From Marinobacter sp. LQ44 (GTDB lineage: Bacteria; Pseudomonadota; Gammaproteobacteria; Pseudomonadales; Oleiphilaceae): DNA of 64,000 nucleotides. A program made the translations under genes and the position numbers. The stretch lies in assembly GCF_001447155.2 (NCBI RefSeq), contig NZ_CP014754.1, positions 2,542,001 to 2,606,000 on the forward strand, in the 5' to 3' direction. Under the pieces are notes generated by a model, which saw only the letters and a program-made list of their open reading frames with translations, had not been told where the DNA came from and did not search any database. This document shows positions 43,423 to 51,614 of the stretch, piece by piece (positions within the stretch are counted from its first letter, which is position 1; each line of letters starts with the position of its first letter).

Positions 43423-45072
43423 ATGGGCGCAGTTGTAGAATCGTCACCGTCTGCTTCGCTGAAGAAAGCGTTGGACCAGAACAATAGCAAGGAATTGCTG
43501 ACTCGCTGGGCAGAGCAATCCTTTTTTACACTTTTTGCGACGGACCCTTCGGGTATCGAGCGTGTGGCCTTTGTCCAGTATGGGCCGGATCAGGCTGCTA
43601 TCGTTGCATTGGACCAGCAGGAGGCTGAGGATCTGGTCTCGGCGCTTACTGAGCATAACCCATCAGTCAAACCCTTCGTCAAAACCTTGCCCCTTTGGGA
43701 AATTGCTCGTTTGGCCCATTCCGATGGGGGCATCGTGACGTGGCACCAACAAGGCACCGTGCTTGAGGGGCGTCCTTTGGCGGCGCTTGGGTATATGGCG
43801 CTGGTCACAAGCGAAGAGGGCGGCGATCGTTATTACAAGATAACAACTTTGCCCCTTGAGGGTGAGGGCGCTGAGGACCTGGCTCCGGGCTGCCTGCAGC
43901 ACTGGAACGACGAAGGTGAAGACGCCGACACCGGTAATCTGCGACTGATTTACGATGACACCGTTGATTGGCAGGGTAATCCCATGCTGCCGGATTTGCC
44001 GGAGTCAGCAGTGCCACGCTCAGCTCTTTCAGACGGTGAGCGCCGGATATTTGATCGTTGGGCAACGCCGGTGCTTGGCCGGCACGTGCCGTTGACGCGG
44101 GATCAGAACGCCAGTCATCAGCCCCGGTTATCCGCCGTTGAGACAATGCCTCCGGCACTCCTGGCCACGGCACAGCAGTTCTACGAGTTGCTGGAGGAGC
44201 GGTTGTTCAACCAGAGTTCGGGCCTGAAACTCGAAGTGGCACCCACGACGATTACTCCAATCGCCGTTGACGATGATGGTAACGAATATGAGGGAGAACC
44301 TGTCGGAGCCATTCGATTTGCGGTTCAATACATGCAGCAAAGCCGCTTTGGTGCCGGTATAACGTCGCTCAAACTGTATGAAGAAACACTGAGGGTTGAA
44401 GAGGTTGAACGAATGCCGTATCGGCTGCCGCAGGCGCCGGGGCTTCATCCACTTCCAGACGCCCTGCGTGGACTGCTTCTGCGGCACATTAGCTGGAGGC
44501 TGTGCGTGCTTTCTCGCAGGTTGGAAGACGGTTTGTTTTTCTTGGGTGGGCATTTACGGGACCTGCTTTCAGCTCAGCCAGAAAACTCGGATTCACGCTT
44601 TTTCAGTGATCCCGATGACGAACGGTTTCCCTTTCTGGCCGGTTTCCGGTGTGGTGAGAATCTGGTGCCGGTGTTGGTTCTCGGGATGCAGGATGGCAAC
44701 TATGTCTGTAGTCCTCAGCAAGACGTTGAGTTGGATGAAGAGCAGGTCGCCACGGAGCTGCCGCAACGGGAATTTGTCGTTGTCGATGGTGTTATGACCC
44801 TTTGGGACGCGCTGGGCTCTATTGTTGTGCCGCCGGCGCTGATTGAATATCCGGAACCCTGGTATAACGGTGTTCGGGTGTCGCTGGACCAAACCGTGTC
44901 ACAAACCATCAGGAGTCTTGCGCTTCTGAGTTTTGCCTCTCAGGACGATGACACCTCAGGGCCAGCTGTTTCCGAAAATCGTGACAACGCTTCCGAAGGC
45001 AAATTGCTCCTGAAGTGGATGGGAGCAGCCGCCATTGTCTTTGTTTTCGTCATGATTCTGGTTGGCTACTGA
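43423..45072 (+). CDS. Tail-anchored membrane protein, paralog A
   Basis: A 549-residue mostly soluble acidic protein ending in one membrane span (WMGAAAIVFVFVMILVGY), so it is probably a tail-anchored inner-membrane protein with a cytoplasmic body. It is a paralog of the gene at 59658-61274: shared blocks are PLWEIARLAH/PLRELARNAH, RRIFDRWATPV/AALFDKWAAPV, ERFPFLAGFRCG/TRFPVLASMPCG and GSIVVPPALIEYPEPWY/GPIVVPQSAIKFPDEWY. No enzymatic motif is evident. It is convergent with the rhomboid operon. Confidence 0.75.
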   Translation: MGAVVESSPSASLKKALDQNNSKELLTRWAEQSFFTLFATDPSGIERVAFVQYGPDQAAIVALDQQEAEDLVSALTEHNPSVKPFVKTLPLWEIARLAHSDGGIVTWHQQGTVLEGRPLAALGYMALVTSEEGGDRYYKITTLPLEGEGAEDLAPGCLQHWNDEGEDADTGNLRLIYDDTVDWQGNPMLPDLPESAVPRSALSDGERRIFDRWATPVLGRHVPLTRDQNASHQPRLSAVETMPPALLATAQQFYELLEERLFNQSSGLKLEVAPTTITPIAVDDDGNEYEGEPVGAIRFAVQYMQQSRFGAGITSLKLYEETLRVEEVERMPYRLPQAPGLHPLPDALRGLLLRHISWRLCVLSRRLEDGLFFLGGHLRDLLSAQPENSDSRFFSDPDDERFPFLAGFRCGENLVPVLVLGMQDGNYVCSPQQDVELDEEQVATELPQREFVVVDGVMTLWDALGSIVVPPALIEYPEPWYNGVRVSLDQTVSQTIRSLALLSFASQDDDTSGPAVSENRDNASEGKLLLKWMGAAAIVFVFVMILVGY

Positions 45073-45125
45073 GTCTGCGTTGGCTTGGGCGATTGTGTGT
45101 AACCCGTCAGCCGGTGAACGCCTAC

Positions 45126-46214
45126 CTACCGGCTGATGGCTGCCTCTGGCTGGTTCAGCATGGCGATCAGCGGATTCTTTGCAAGAACATAGTCTCGCAT
45201 CAGGTATCCGATCAATAGACCAAATACGAACCCGCCAAGATGAGCAGCCCAGGCCACGCCGCCCTGGGCGGTAAACATCCCGAACAGATTGATCAGGCTC
45301 CAGATCAGGAAATACCAGTGGGGGGCCAGTTTCTTCTGGTAGATAACGATCATGAATGTCAGGCTGGCATGGCGGAACCACATGAGATAGAGGCCGAACA
45401 GGGCCGCGATGGAGCCGCTGGCGCCTACCAGTAGCAACGGCCCTTGAGAGGCATCAAACAGCATAAGTTCTGCCAATGCGGCGACCACCCCAGACAGCAG
45501 ATACAGGCCTAGAAAAGTCCAGTGGCCCAATGCGTCTTCCAGGTTGTCGCCGATAATCCACAGAAAATACATGTTACCGACAAGGTGCATCAGCCCGCCG
45601 TGAACAAATTGGTAGGTAAACAGTTGCATGGCCACATGGGCTGCACTCGGGGAATCTGAGTTAAGGCCAAGGTTCAGAAAGATCCATTCGTTGGAGCCGG
45701 CATCATAGACGCCACTGAAAAAGACAAGAGAGCATAGTGCGATCAGCAGCCATGTCACCCAGGGTGTGCGATGGGGCTGAATGTTGTATTCAACCGGCAT
45801 GGCCGTGAAGAACTGGAACACCCAGGATTTCCAAGTGACCTTTTTGTTCAGTTCCGCCAAGGCATCCTTAAGCAACGGGGAGTGAATGACTTGATCCACT
45901 TCATGCTGGTCAAGCCAGACACCGTCGCAGGTCGGGCAGCAGTCGATCTCTACGCTGTAATCGGCCAGTAACTGGTAGTGCGTCATGGGAACCCTGCATC
46001 TGGTGCACTGGCGATTGCTTTCGCCCAGTTTCGGCCCCAGGTGCTGTTCATGATCGTAGCGCTCAATATGATCGTGGTGGCCGGTTATGGCACAGTTCAG
46101 GCTGCCATCTTCAAACCACACCCCATGGCAATGCCTGCATTCAGCAATTCGTTGGTCGCCTCCCTGGAGTGGCCTCAGGGTGCGGGTGTCGCAGGCAGGA
46201 CAGTAGGATTTCAC
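45126..46214 (-). CDS. Rhomboid-family intramembrane protease with N-terminal zinc ribbons
   Basis: A 362-residue protein. Two CxxC-type zinc-ribbon units (CPACD and CRHCHGVWF at about residues 5-33; CTRC and CCPTCDGVWLDQHE at about 70-102), similar to zf-TFIIB domains, precede a six-span rhomboid core. The catalytic Ser is in VGASGSIAALFG (about 265) and His in AHLGGFVFG (about 324); the loop motif HGGLMHLVGNMYFLWIIG is also present. It cleaves membrane-spanning substrates. GTG 46214 overlaps the upstream gene by 4 bases, with GGAG upstream. Confidence 0.9.
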   Translation of the reverse strand: MKSYCPACDTRTLRPLQGGDQRIAECRHCHGVWFEDGSLNCAITGHHDHIERYDHEQHLGPKLGESNRQCTRCRVPMTHYQLLADYSVEIDCCPTCDGVWLDQHEVDQVIHSPLLKDALAELNKKVTWKSWVFQFFTAMPVEYNIQPHRTPWVTWLLIALCSLVFFSGVYDAGSNEWIFLNLGLNSDSPSAAHVAMQLFTYQFVHGGLMHLVGNMYFLWIIGDNLEDALGHWTFLGLYLLSGVVAALAELMLFDASQGPLLLVGASGSIAALFGLYLMWFRHASLTFMIVIYQKKLAPHWYFLIWSLINLFGMFTAQGGVAWAAHLGGFVFGLLIGYLMRDYVLAKNPLIAMLNQPEAAISR

Positions 46215-46936
46215 AGTTGCTCCATAACTTGCTGATCACGCTTTTCCAGGAACCAGTCAAGAGTTTGGGTGAGGGTCCAGGCCGCAAGCATGTAAATCTG
46301 GCACATGATCAGAAAGCCGAAGGTTCCGGAAACAAGATGTATAACGACTAGCGGGATATTCGCGACGACAAACAGGGTTGTAAGCGAGCCATCTTTGACC
46401 TTTTTTCGGATGTGGTCCTTGAGTTTAGCCGGTTGCCACCGCCGGATCGACGGCACTTCCGCCGGGGTTAATTCCGCCACAATCCGGGAATCCACGCCCA
46501 GATGCCAGCCACTATCCAGGGGGGTCTTCAGGTCAAGGTAGCTGCCTTCTGATCCTTGGCGAAGCTCGAGTGCTAGGGACGTGCTTTGCTCTGAGTTCAG
46601 ATGACTGATGGTGTGATTGGCCAGGTCAACAGAATACACGTGCCGTCCGGTGCCGAAGGTAACGCTTGCTGCCGTAAGAGCCAGCCAGAGGCCCGTCCAG
46701 CAATACAGAATCAATAACAGGTTGTTCTCGCCCCATGCTGTGTAGGTAAACGGCACCACAAAGCCGTAAGTCAGCACTGCGATTACCGGGAACCAAACCA
46801 CGAGCAAACTGGTCAAGGCCGACCGGTTGCCGGCAAGCAGAAGTTGCCCTGCATAACGGTTGTGGTTTCGGATTTGTTTCAGGCTATCTAGCGGGTTAGT
46901 AACCGCCTGAGACGGTTCCATGCTGGCGGTCGTCAT
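46211..46936 (-). CDS. Membrane protein of unknown function
   Basis: A 241-residue protein with two N-terminal hydrophobic segments (LTSLLVVWFPVIAVLTYGFVV; LLLILYCWTGLWLALTAAS) and two C-terminal ones (LFVVANIPLVVIHLVSG; IMCQIYMLAAWTLTQTL), with a soluble loop between them. AAAGGAAT precedes its ATG. It lies 3 bases from the upstream exported protein and overlaps the rhomboid gene, so it is a tight operon member and a possible rhomboid partner or substrate. Confidence 0.7.
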   Translation of the reverse strand: MTTASMEPSQAVTNPLDSLKQIRNHNRYAGQLLLAGNRSALTSLLVVWFPVIAVLTYGFVVPFTYTAWGENNLLLILYCWTGLWLALTAASVTFGTGRHVYSVDLANHTISHLNSEQSTSLALELRQGSEGSYLDLKTPLDSGWHLGVDSRIVAELTPAEVPSIRRWQPAKLKDHIRKKVKDGSLTTLFVVANIPLVVIHLVSGTFGFLIMCQIYMLAAWTLTQTLDWFLEKRDQQVMEQL

Positions 46937-46939
46937 GAC

Positions 46940-47848
46940 TTACAGATTCCTTTCTATTGGAAGAAATACCAATTCATAGGGCAAACCGGCACTGAGCCGT
47001 TGCATGTTCTGGGAGGCGGCACCGGCAGTCACATCGGAAAGTGCTAAAGCGTAATCTGTGCCGTTCGCTCGCAGGCTGTGCAGAAGAAACATCGGCTCAC
47101 CCGGAGGCGTGGTGCCGCGCCAGACTTTTTTCACCGGGCGGATCAAGCCTCTGGCGAAAGGTGGTAGCGCGTCCTTTGAGGACAATTCTTCCAGCAGGTC
47201 GCTGGTGCCTGCCAGCGTTCCATGTTGAAGCAGAAGTTGGCCATTGCGACGGAGCCCGACCACCGCATCGGGCCATGTCAGTTGGCGCCATTGTTCCAGG
47301 GATTCCAGTACCGGCAGTTCCCCGGTGTCAAAGCTATTCCAGAACTTGGCCAACTTGCGGAGATCGGTCTCTGACAAGACGGTAAGGCTACGTTCGTATG
47401 GTCCTGCCGGCTCACCTTTATGCCACACGGTTTTGTACTCCACTTGCCTTGAGCTGTACCGGCTTGTAGGAGAATTGTCGATACCGCGAATGGCGATGAT
47501 TTGCCCTGTGCTCCAATCGCCGTCGGAGTAGGCCCAGGACGTCAGTGTTTGAATGTCCGTAACACGAAAATTGACCAAGGCGCGGTTGACGCAGCGGACC
47601 AGAAAGCGGGGATGAGTTCCTGCCCGGGCGAGCACCGGGGCTTCGCAGGTTTCCGGGTCAATGCCCAGGTCTGTGTGCGCTAGCGGTTCGTCTTTGTTGG
47701 GCTTCAGCCAGCGCAGGGTCTCCGGTGATTGCGTTAGCCGCTGCTGAAGGTCTTCGGCGAGTGCCGATATTGTCGTTTCTGCTTGCGTTGTTACGGTGGT
47801 GAACAGGCAGGCTACCAGTGTCAAGGCGCTGAAAGTGCGTTTAACCAT
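46940..47848 (-). CDS. Exported protein of unknown function
   Basis: A 302-residue protein with a clear signal peptide (KRTFSALTLVACLFTTVTTQAET, cleavage at about residue 23). The mature part has two Cys (PETCEAPV; LVRCVNRAL), which could form a disulfide. AAGGAG lies upstream of ATG 47848, 7 bases after the DUF1190 gene. It probably acts in the periplasm. No family is recognised. Confidence 0.7.
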   Translation of the reverse strand: MVKRTFSALTLVACLFTTVTTQAETTISALAEDLQQRLTQSPETLRWLKPNKDEPLAHTDLGIDPETCEAPVLARAGTHPRFLVRCVNRALVNFRVTDIQTLTSWAYSDGDWSTGQIIAIRGIDNSPTSRYSSRQVEYKTVWHKGEPAGPYERSLTVLSETDLRKLAKFWNSFDTGELPVLESLEQWRQLTWPDAVVGLRRNGQLLLQHGTLAGTSDLLEELSSKDALPPFARGLIRPVKKVWRGTTPPGEPMFLLHSLRANGTDYALALSDVTAGAASQNMQRLSAGLPYELVFLPIERNL

Positions 47849-47855
47849 TTTTTGA

Positions 47856-48590
47856 TCAGCTCCTTGCCGCCTGCATGGTTTGCCTGGCAGTGGAGCCAAA
47901 GCCGCCACGCTGGCTGGTGCCGGTGAAGGTTCTGCTGGTGTTGGCTGCCAGTTGGCTTTTGGTGCGTGTTACGGGATCACGAAGATTCTGGTTGCCAAGG
48001 TACTGACCGTTGGCCATAACATAATGCCAGAGGAAGGGCGTGTGGCTGCGATAAGTCGAGCCCTGGCCTCCATCACCACTGCTGCTCAGAGTCTCGTCGG
48101 AAATGCTGTACACCGGCTGCAATTGCCTGTCATCCAGAGATTCGGGCGCGGGCTTGGTTCCCTCATAGGTGCCATCAAGGATGGCTTGATCGACCAGAAA
48201 GCCCGAAAAGGGGGGACGATAGTAGCCATCTGCTGTGCGCTCGCAGACGGAGAGATCGTCAATACCGCACCAGCCATTTTCACACGAACTGTTGACGGTT
48301 ACGTGAGCAAAGTCCGACTCACATTGGTGGCGAGAAGTGTACTTTGGGGCGATTGACGGATGCCGCTCTGCTGCCTCTGCGTTCAGTGTCTCGCAATAGT
48401 CCTGTGCGCCTGGCAAGGCGGTCTGGCATGCCTGCAGGTCCCGAAAAACCCGGACCTCAGAATGCAGAGGGTCCAGGCCAAGCACAGCGAAGGGCGTAGC
48501 ACCCATTAGCACCAGCGTCGCGGTCTGGGAGCGTTTCTGACGACGGGTACGGGTTGGCAGTATGGCGTTTGCCTCGTCCTGAGTGGCCAT
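47856..48590 (-). CDS. DUF1190 (YgiB/YjfM-like) protein
   Basis: A 244-residue protein: a basic N-terminus, one hydrophobic segment (TATLVLMGATPFAVLGL), then the Cys-containing DUF1190 region (ACQTALPGAQDYCETLN, SRHQCESDFAHV, SSCENGWC) and a Gly/Ser/Arg-rich tail ending QRGGFGSTARQTMQ. In E. coli YgiB/YjfM are encoded with the ATP-grasp proteins YgiC/YjfC, which matches the divergent neighbour at 48754. The start at 48590 (MATQDEAN) has AAGGATACTCC upstream; further upstream codons are non-typical. Confidence 0.85.
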   Translation of the reverse strand: MATQDEANAILPTRTRRQKRSQTATLVLMGATPFAVLGLDPLHSEVRVFRDLQACQTALPGAQDYCETLNAEAAERHPSIAPKYTSRHQCESDFAHVTVNSSCENGWCGIDDLSVCERTADGYYRPPFSGFLVDQAILDGTYEGTKPAPESLDDRQLQPVYSISDETLSSSGDGGQGSTYRSHTPFLWHYVMANGQYLGNQNLRDPVTRTKSQLAANTSRTFTGTSQRGGFGSTARQTMQAARS

Positions 48591-48626
48591 GGAGTATCCT
48601 TCTCCTGTATGCAGTTTGGGCGGGAA

Positions 48627-48653
48627 TTTATAGCAAGCGAAAGGAAAGGTCAA
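48627..48653 (-). promoter_or_regulatory. Predicted sigma-70 promoter of the DUF1190-rhomboid operon
   Basis: On the minus strand TTGACC (48653-48648) and TATAAA (48632-48627) are separated by 15 bases: 5/6 matches at both boxes but a short spacer. It is placed 37 bases before the DUF1190 start codon. Confidence 0.45.
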
Positions 48654-48753
48654 TCCGGTTGGACTTGGCGACTTTCCCGGGTGTGGAAATGCCGGTAGAC
48701 TCTCGCGCTTCAGGAAAGTATTAGACTGGCCCGCCTCAGGAGAAGGACACTCC

Positions 48754-49917
48754 ATGGAACGCATACAAATGGCTCCCCGCCCGGATTGGTGCTCTCAGGC
48801 GGAATCCTATGGATTCCATTTTCATACCCTGGAGGGCGAACCCTATTGGGATGAAACCGCCTGTTATCGGTTTACGCTTGCCGAGATTGAAGACGGTATT
48901 GAGGCACCCACCGAGCAACTTCACGCAATGTGCCTCGATCTGGTGGGTGAGGTGGTCTCAAGCGAGCGCTTGATGGATCAATTGGCGATACCCGGGAAGG
49001 CCTGGGATCTGATCGCCGAAAGCTGGAAGTTTTCTGAGCCGTCACTTTATGGGCGAATGGACTTCTCGTTCGATGGTGTCGGGCCTGCGAAGTTCTACGA
49101 ATACAACGCGGACACCCCTACCTCTCTCTATGAAACGGGTTTCTTCCAATGGTTGTGGCTTGAACAACAGATTGAGCGAGGGCAGCTGCCGGCAGGCGCC
49201 GATCAGTTCAATCGATTGCAGGAGGCTCTGATCGAGCGGTTGGCAATGATTGGTCGTGCAGGGCAGTCGTTTCACCTGGCCTGCTGCCGGGACCATCCCG
49301 AAGATGCCGGTACCATTGAGTATCTCGCCGACTGCGCGGATCAGGCCGGGCTTAATCCCAAGACCTTATTTATTGATGAGATTGGCCTTGGAGAGCGTCA
49401 GCGATTTTTTGGCCTTGATGATGAGCCTGTTGATCAATTGTTCAAGCTATACCCTTGGGAATGGATGTGGCAGGAATCTTTTTCCGATTATGTGGGTGCC
49501 AGTGGCACCCAGTTTGTCGAACCGCCATGGAAGCTGATCCTGTCGAACAAAGGTATCCTGCCTTTGTTGTGGGAGCGCCATGAGGGCCATCCAAATCTTT
49601 TGCCAGCCTGGTTTGAAAGCGATAAGCGACGTGATCCGAACCTCGAACGCTGGGTTCGCAAGCCGTTGTTCTCCAGAGAAGGTGCAAACATTGCGATTGA
49701 AACCGGCGCCGGAGTGGAGGCTCAGGTTGAGGGGCCATATGGCGATGGGCCAACCATCATTCAGGGTTGGTGTCCGCCTCCCCGTTTCTCCGGGCACTAT
49801 TGCCTAATCGGGAGCTGGATTGTGGGTAACGAGGCTGTCGGGATGGGTATCCGTGAAGACAATACGGCGATCACGCGCGACACGTCGCGGTTCGTCCCGC
49901 ATTTCATAGACGGCTGA
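48754..49917 (+). CDS. Glutathionylspermidine-synthase-like ATP-grasp amidoligase (YgiC/YjfC family)
   Basis: A 387-residue ATP-grasp ligase lacking the N-terminal amidase of GspS. Motifs are FYEYNADTPTSLYETGFFQW (about residues 112-131), EPPWKLILSNKGILPLLWE (about 251-269), HPNLLPAWF and VRKPLFSREGANI (about 297-309), which supply ATP/Mg2+ and acceptor contacts. Family members join an amine to a peptide carboxylate; the substrate of the YjfC branch is unsettled. AGGAGAAGG precedes the ATG. It is divergent from DUF1190, its usual partner. Confidence 0.9.
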   Translation: MERIQMAPRPDWCSQAESYGFHFHTLEGEPYWDETACYRFTLAEIEDGIEAPTEQLHAMCLDLVGEVVSSERLMDQLAIPGKAWDLIAESWKFSEPSLYGRMDFSFDGVGPAKFYEYNADTPTSLYETGFFQWLWLEQQIERGQLPAGADQFNRLQEALIERLAMIGRAGQSFHLACCRDHPEDAGTIEYLADCADQAGLNPKTLFIDEIGLGERQRFFGLDDEPVDQLFKLYPWEWMWQESFSDYVGASGTQFVEPPWKLILSNKGILPLLWERHEGHPNLLPAWFESDKRRDPNLERWVRKPLFSREGANIAIETGAGVEAQVEGPYGDGPTIIQGWCPPPRFSGHYCLIGSWIVGNEAVGMGIREDNTAITRDTSRFVPHFIDG

Positions 49918-49926
49918 CGAGCGCCG

Positions 49927-50250
49927 CTATCCCGCCAGGTAGTTGCTCGCAAACGCCTGCAACTCCCCCGCCACCCGCTGCCGAATCGCGGCGCGGTCGT
50001 TGGGATCAAGCCCGTACTTCTTTGCCAGTACCTCAAAATCCTCATCCCGCAGGGTGATGGTCAGCCGGGGCCTGGTGCGATTCTTACGGTAGGGCAGTTG
50101 CAGGACTTTGCGGACCATATCAGCGGTAGTCATGTCCTGCAGGGCCGCAGACACCCGGAAGGCGCGCTGGATGTCGTTGGAGAGATCAAAGGCCAGTTGC
50201 ACCGCCTGAACCGCTTGTTCTTCTTTTGACCAGTCCGGTTTCTTTGCCAT
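49927..50250 (-). CDS. Small protein of unknown function in the PspA operon
   Basis: A 107-residue charged protein. The C-terminal half (RPRLTITLRDEDFEVLAKKYGLDPNDRAAIRQRV) looks like a short DNA- or protein-binding helical module. The ribosome binding site is weak. It lies 44 bases downstream of the PspA gene on the same strand and so is probably co-transcribed. It is convergent with the ATP-grasp gene, 9 bases apart. Confidence 0.6.
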   Translation of the reverse strand: MAKKPDWSKEEQAVQAVQLAFDLSNDIQRAFRVSAALQDMTTADMVRKVLQLPYRKNRTRPRLTITLRDEDFEVLAKKYGLDPNDRAAIRQRVAGELQAFASNYLAG

Positions 50251-50294
50251 TGGCTTAGCCTGGATAGGCGCCCCCGTGTTGGGGGCGCAAAGTG

Positions 50295-50990
50295 TTACTG
50301 AGCCTGGTTGCCTTTCAGGCGGGCAAGGACATCGTTTACCGCGTCTTGCTCGCTGTCAATGCCGGCGGCTTTGAGCTTCTCATCGAGGTCTGCCCCGGTG
50401 AGCTCCTTCTCAAGCGTAGCGCTGGCGGTTTGCCGGTCTTCTTCCCGGGCCTGGCGGTCGCGGATGCGCTCCAATGTTTCCTTGGCGGTGCTCAGGGAAG
50501 ACTGGTTGCTGTTGATATTGGTATCGATCTGGGCGGTGGTGCGCAGCACCCGCTCGTTGGTTTTCACCACCTGCAGTTCCCGGCGGTAGTCGGCCAGCTG
50601 CTTTTCTGCCCGTTGTACGCGCTCTTTCAGGCCGCTGATGCGCTGTTGCAGCAATTCGCGGGTCTGGGTCAGTTCCCCGGCGCGGCGTTCGTGGCCCACG
50701 ATCCGTTCTGCCACTTCCCGGGCCAGCTCTTCCTGGCCGGCGGCCAGGGCTTTGCTGGCGTCCTGTTCGCGTTTGCTGGCGCTGTCCTGCTCAACGCGGA
50801 TCTGCCGGGCCAGCGATGCGGATTCGGCCATCAGGGCAGCCAGTTCCTGCTTGGCCTGTTTCAGTTCCTGTTCGGCGTCTCGCAGTTCCTGTTCCAGAAT
50901 GCGGTTGCCCTGGCCATCCACAACGGCTTCACCCAGTTCGTTAACGCCACCGCGCATGGCGGTCAGGATTTTCTTCAGTACGGTTCTCAT
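50295..50990 (-). CDS. PspA/IM30-family membrane-stress protein (YjfJ-like)
   Basis: A 231-residue protein that is almost entirely coiled coil (about residues 25-185), with the PspA/IM30 N-terminus MRTVLKKILTAMRGGVNELGEAVVDGQ. PspA-type proteins oligomerise on the inner membrane and limit leakage. The C-terminal DLDEKLKAAGIDSEQDAVNDVLARLKG resembles that of YjfJ rather than PspA proper. It is encoded 14 bases after the DUF2170 gene. No PspB, PspC or PspF is nearby. Confidence 0.88.
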   Translation of the reverse strand: MRTVLKKILTAMRGGVNELGEAVVDGQGNRILEQELRDAEQELKQAKQELAALMAESASLARQIRVEQDSASKREQDASKALAAGQEELAREVAERIVGHERRAGELTQTRELLQQRISGLKERVQRAEKQLADYRRELQVVKTNERVLRTTAQIDTNINSNQSSLSTAKETLERIRDRQAREEDRQTASATLEKELTGADLDEKLKAAGIDSEQDAVNDVLARLKGNQAQ

Positions 50991-51004
50991 GGTTCAGCCC
51001 TCAC

Positions 51005-51409
51005 TCAAGCCAGGTAGTCTTCAAAAGTCTGTAACAGGTCGATGGCATTCTCGGCGAGCGTGACCAGTTCCTGCATGATTTCGGTCGTACCGGAGGTGGG
51101 GCTCAAGGCGCCATATACCACGTAATGATCGCCGGTTCTTCCCAGTGCGCTGAGGGGCATGGGTACGCTTAGGCGGAGCATGTTTTCATGCAGCTCGTTC
51201 AGGCGTTCCGGGTTAAGCTCCTGTTCGTCAAAAAGGTACGCAAGGCACAGAATCTGGGTGTCGGTTACGGTAACGTACACCGGCGTTTCTTCAGCGCCGG
51301 AAACGACCACTTGCAATACCGGCTCGTCACCGGCTACGGGCATCACATCAAAGGTACGGCCTGCATGGGTAGCATCACCCAAGGCCAGGGTGAGGGATTG
51401 AGTGTCCAC
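51005..51409 (-). CDS. DUF2170 (YjfI-like) protein
   Basis: A 134-residue protein. PVYVTVTDTQILCLAYLFDEQELNPERLNELHENMLRLSVPMPLSALG and the following HYVVYGALS match DUF2170 (YjfI), which is regularly encoded next to YjfJ-type PspA proteins. The start is GTG 51409 with AAGGAGCTATTC upstream. It is the first gene of the minus-strand PspA operon. Confidence 0.85.
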   Translation of the reverse strand: MDTQSLTLALGDATHAGRTFDVMPVAGDEPVLQVVVSGAEETPVYVTVTDTQILCLAYLFDEQELNPERLNELHENMLRLSVPMPLSALGRTGDHYVVYGALSPTSGTTEIMQELVTLAENAIDLLQTFEDYLA

Positions 51410-51473
51410 GAATAGCTCCTTCCTGTGGCATTGAATCGGTTCGGCCGATCCGGACGAACCTTGTCCTGTCGCT

Positions 51474-51488
51474 TGACATTTTATGTCA
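51474..51488. promoter_or_regulatory. Palindromic operator candidate O1, TGACA-N5-TGTCA
   Basis: TGACA (51474-51478) and TGTCA (51484-51488) are inverted arms with 5 bases between them; the symmetry extends by one base on each side (TTGACAT/ATGTCAA). It sits just downstream of the predicted minus-strand start site of the DUF2170-PspA operon. Confidence 0.55.
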
Positions 51489-51498
51489 ATAAGCCGAG

Positions 51499-51526
51499 TC
51501 TATACTCCGCAATTAAATATTTGCAA
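51499..51526 (-). promoter_or_regulatory. Predicted promoter of the DUF2170-PspA operon
   Basis: On the minus strand TTGCAA (51526-51521) and TATAGA (51504-51499) are 16 bases apart. The -35 box is a perfect palindrome and is shared with the divergent plus-strand promoter. Confidence 0.4.
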
Positions 51527-51550
51527 GAAATAGTTTATTTGCGTTATAAA
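51521..51550 (+). promoter_or_regulatory. Predicted promoter of the YqiJ-flotillin-ATPase operon
   Basis: TTGCAA (51521-51526) and TATAAA (51545-51550) are 18 bases apart (or TTATAA at 17). The surroundings are strikingly AT-rich for this genome. It lies 64 bases upstream of the YqiJ-like start codon. Confidence 0.5.
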
Positions 51551-51563
51551 AGCGCCTAATTGC

Positions 51564-51578
51564 TGACATGAACTGTCA
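51564..51578. promoter_or_regulatory. Palindromic operator candidate O2, TGACA-N5-TGTCA
   Basis: TGACA (51564-51568) and TGTCA (51574-51578) have the same arms and spacing as O1, extended to GCTGACA/TGTCAGC. Centre-to-centre distance from O1 is 90 bases. It lies just downstream of the predicted plus-strand start site. Confidence 0.55.
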
Positions 51579-51614
51579 GCGCATGGATTTACCGGAACGG
51601 ATGTCTGGTCGCGT

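Noticed and set aside
51410..51614. PspF/sigma-54 control of the PspA operon
   Set aside because: No properly spaced GG-N10-GC element was seen, and no PspF-like gene is nearby.
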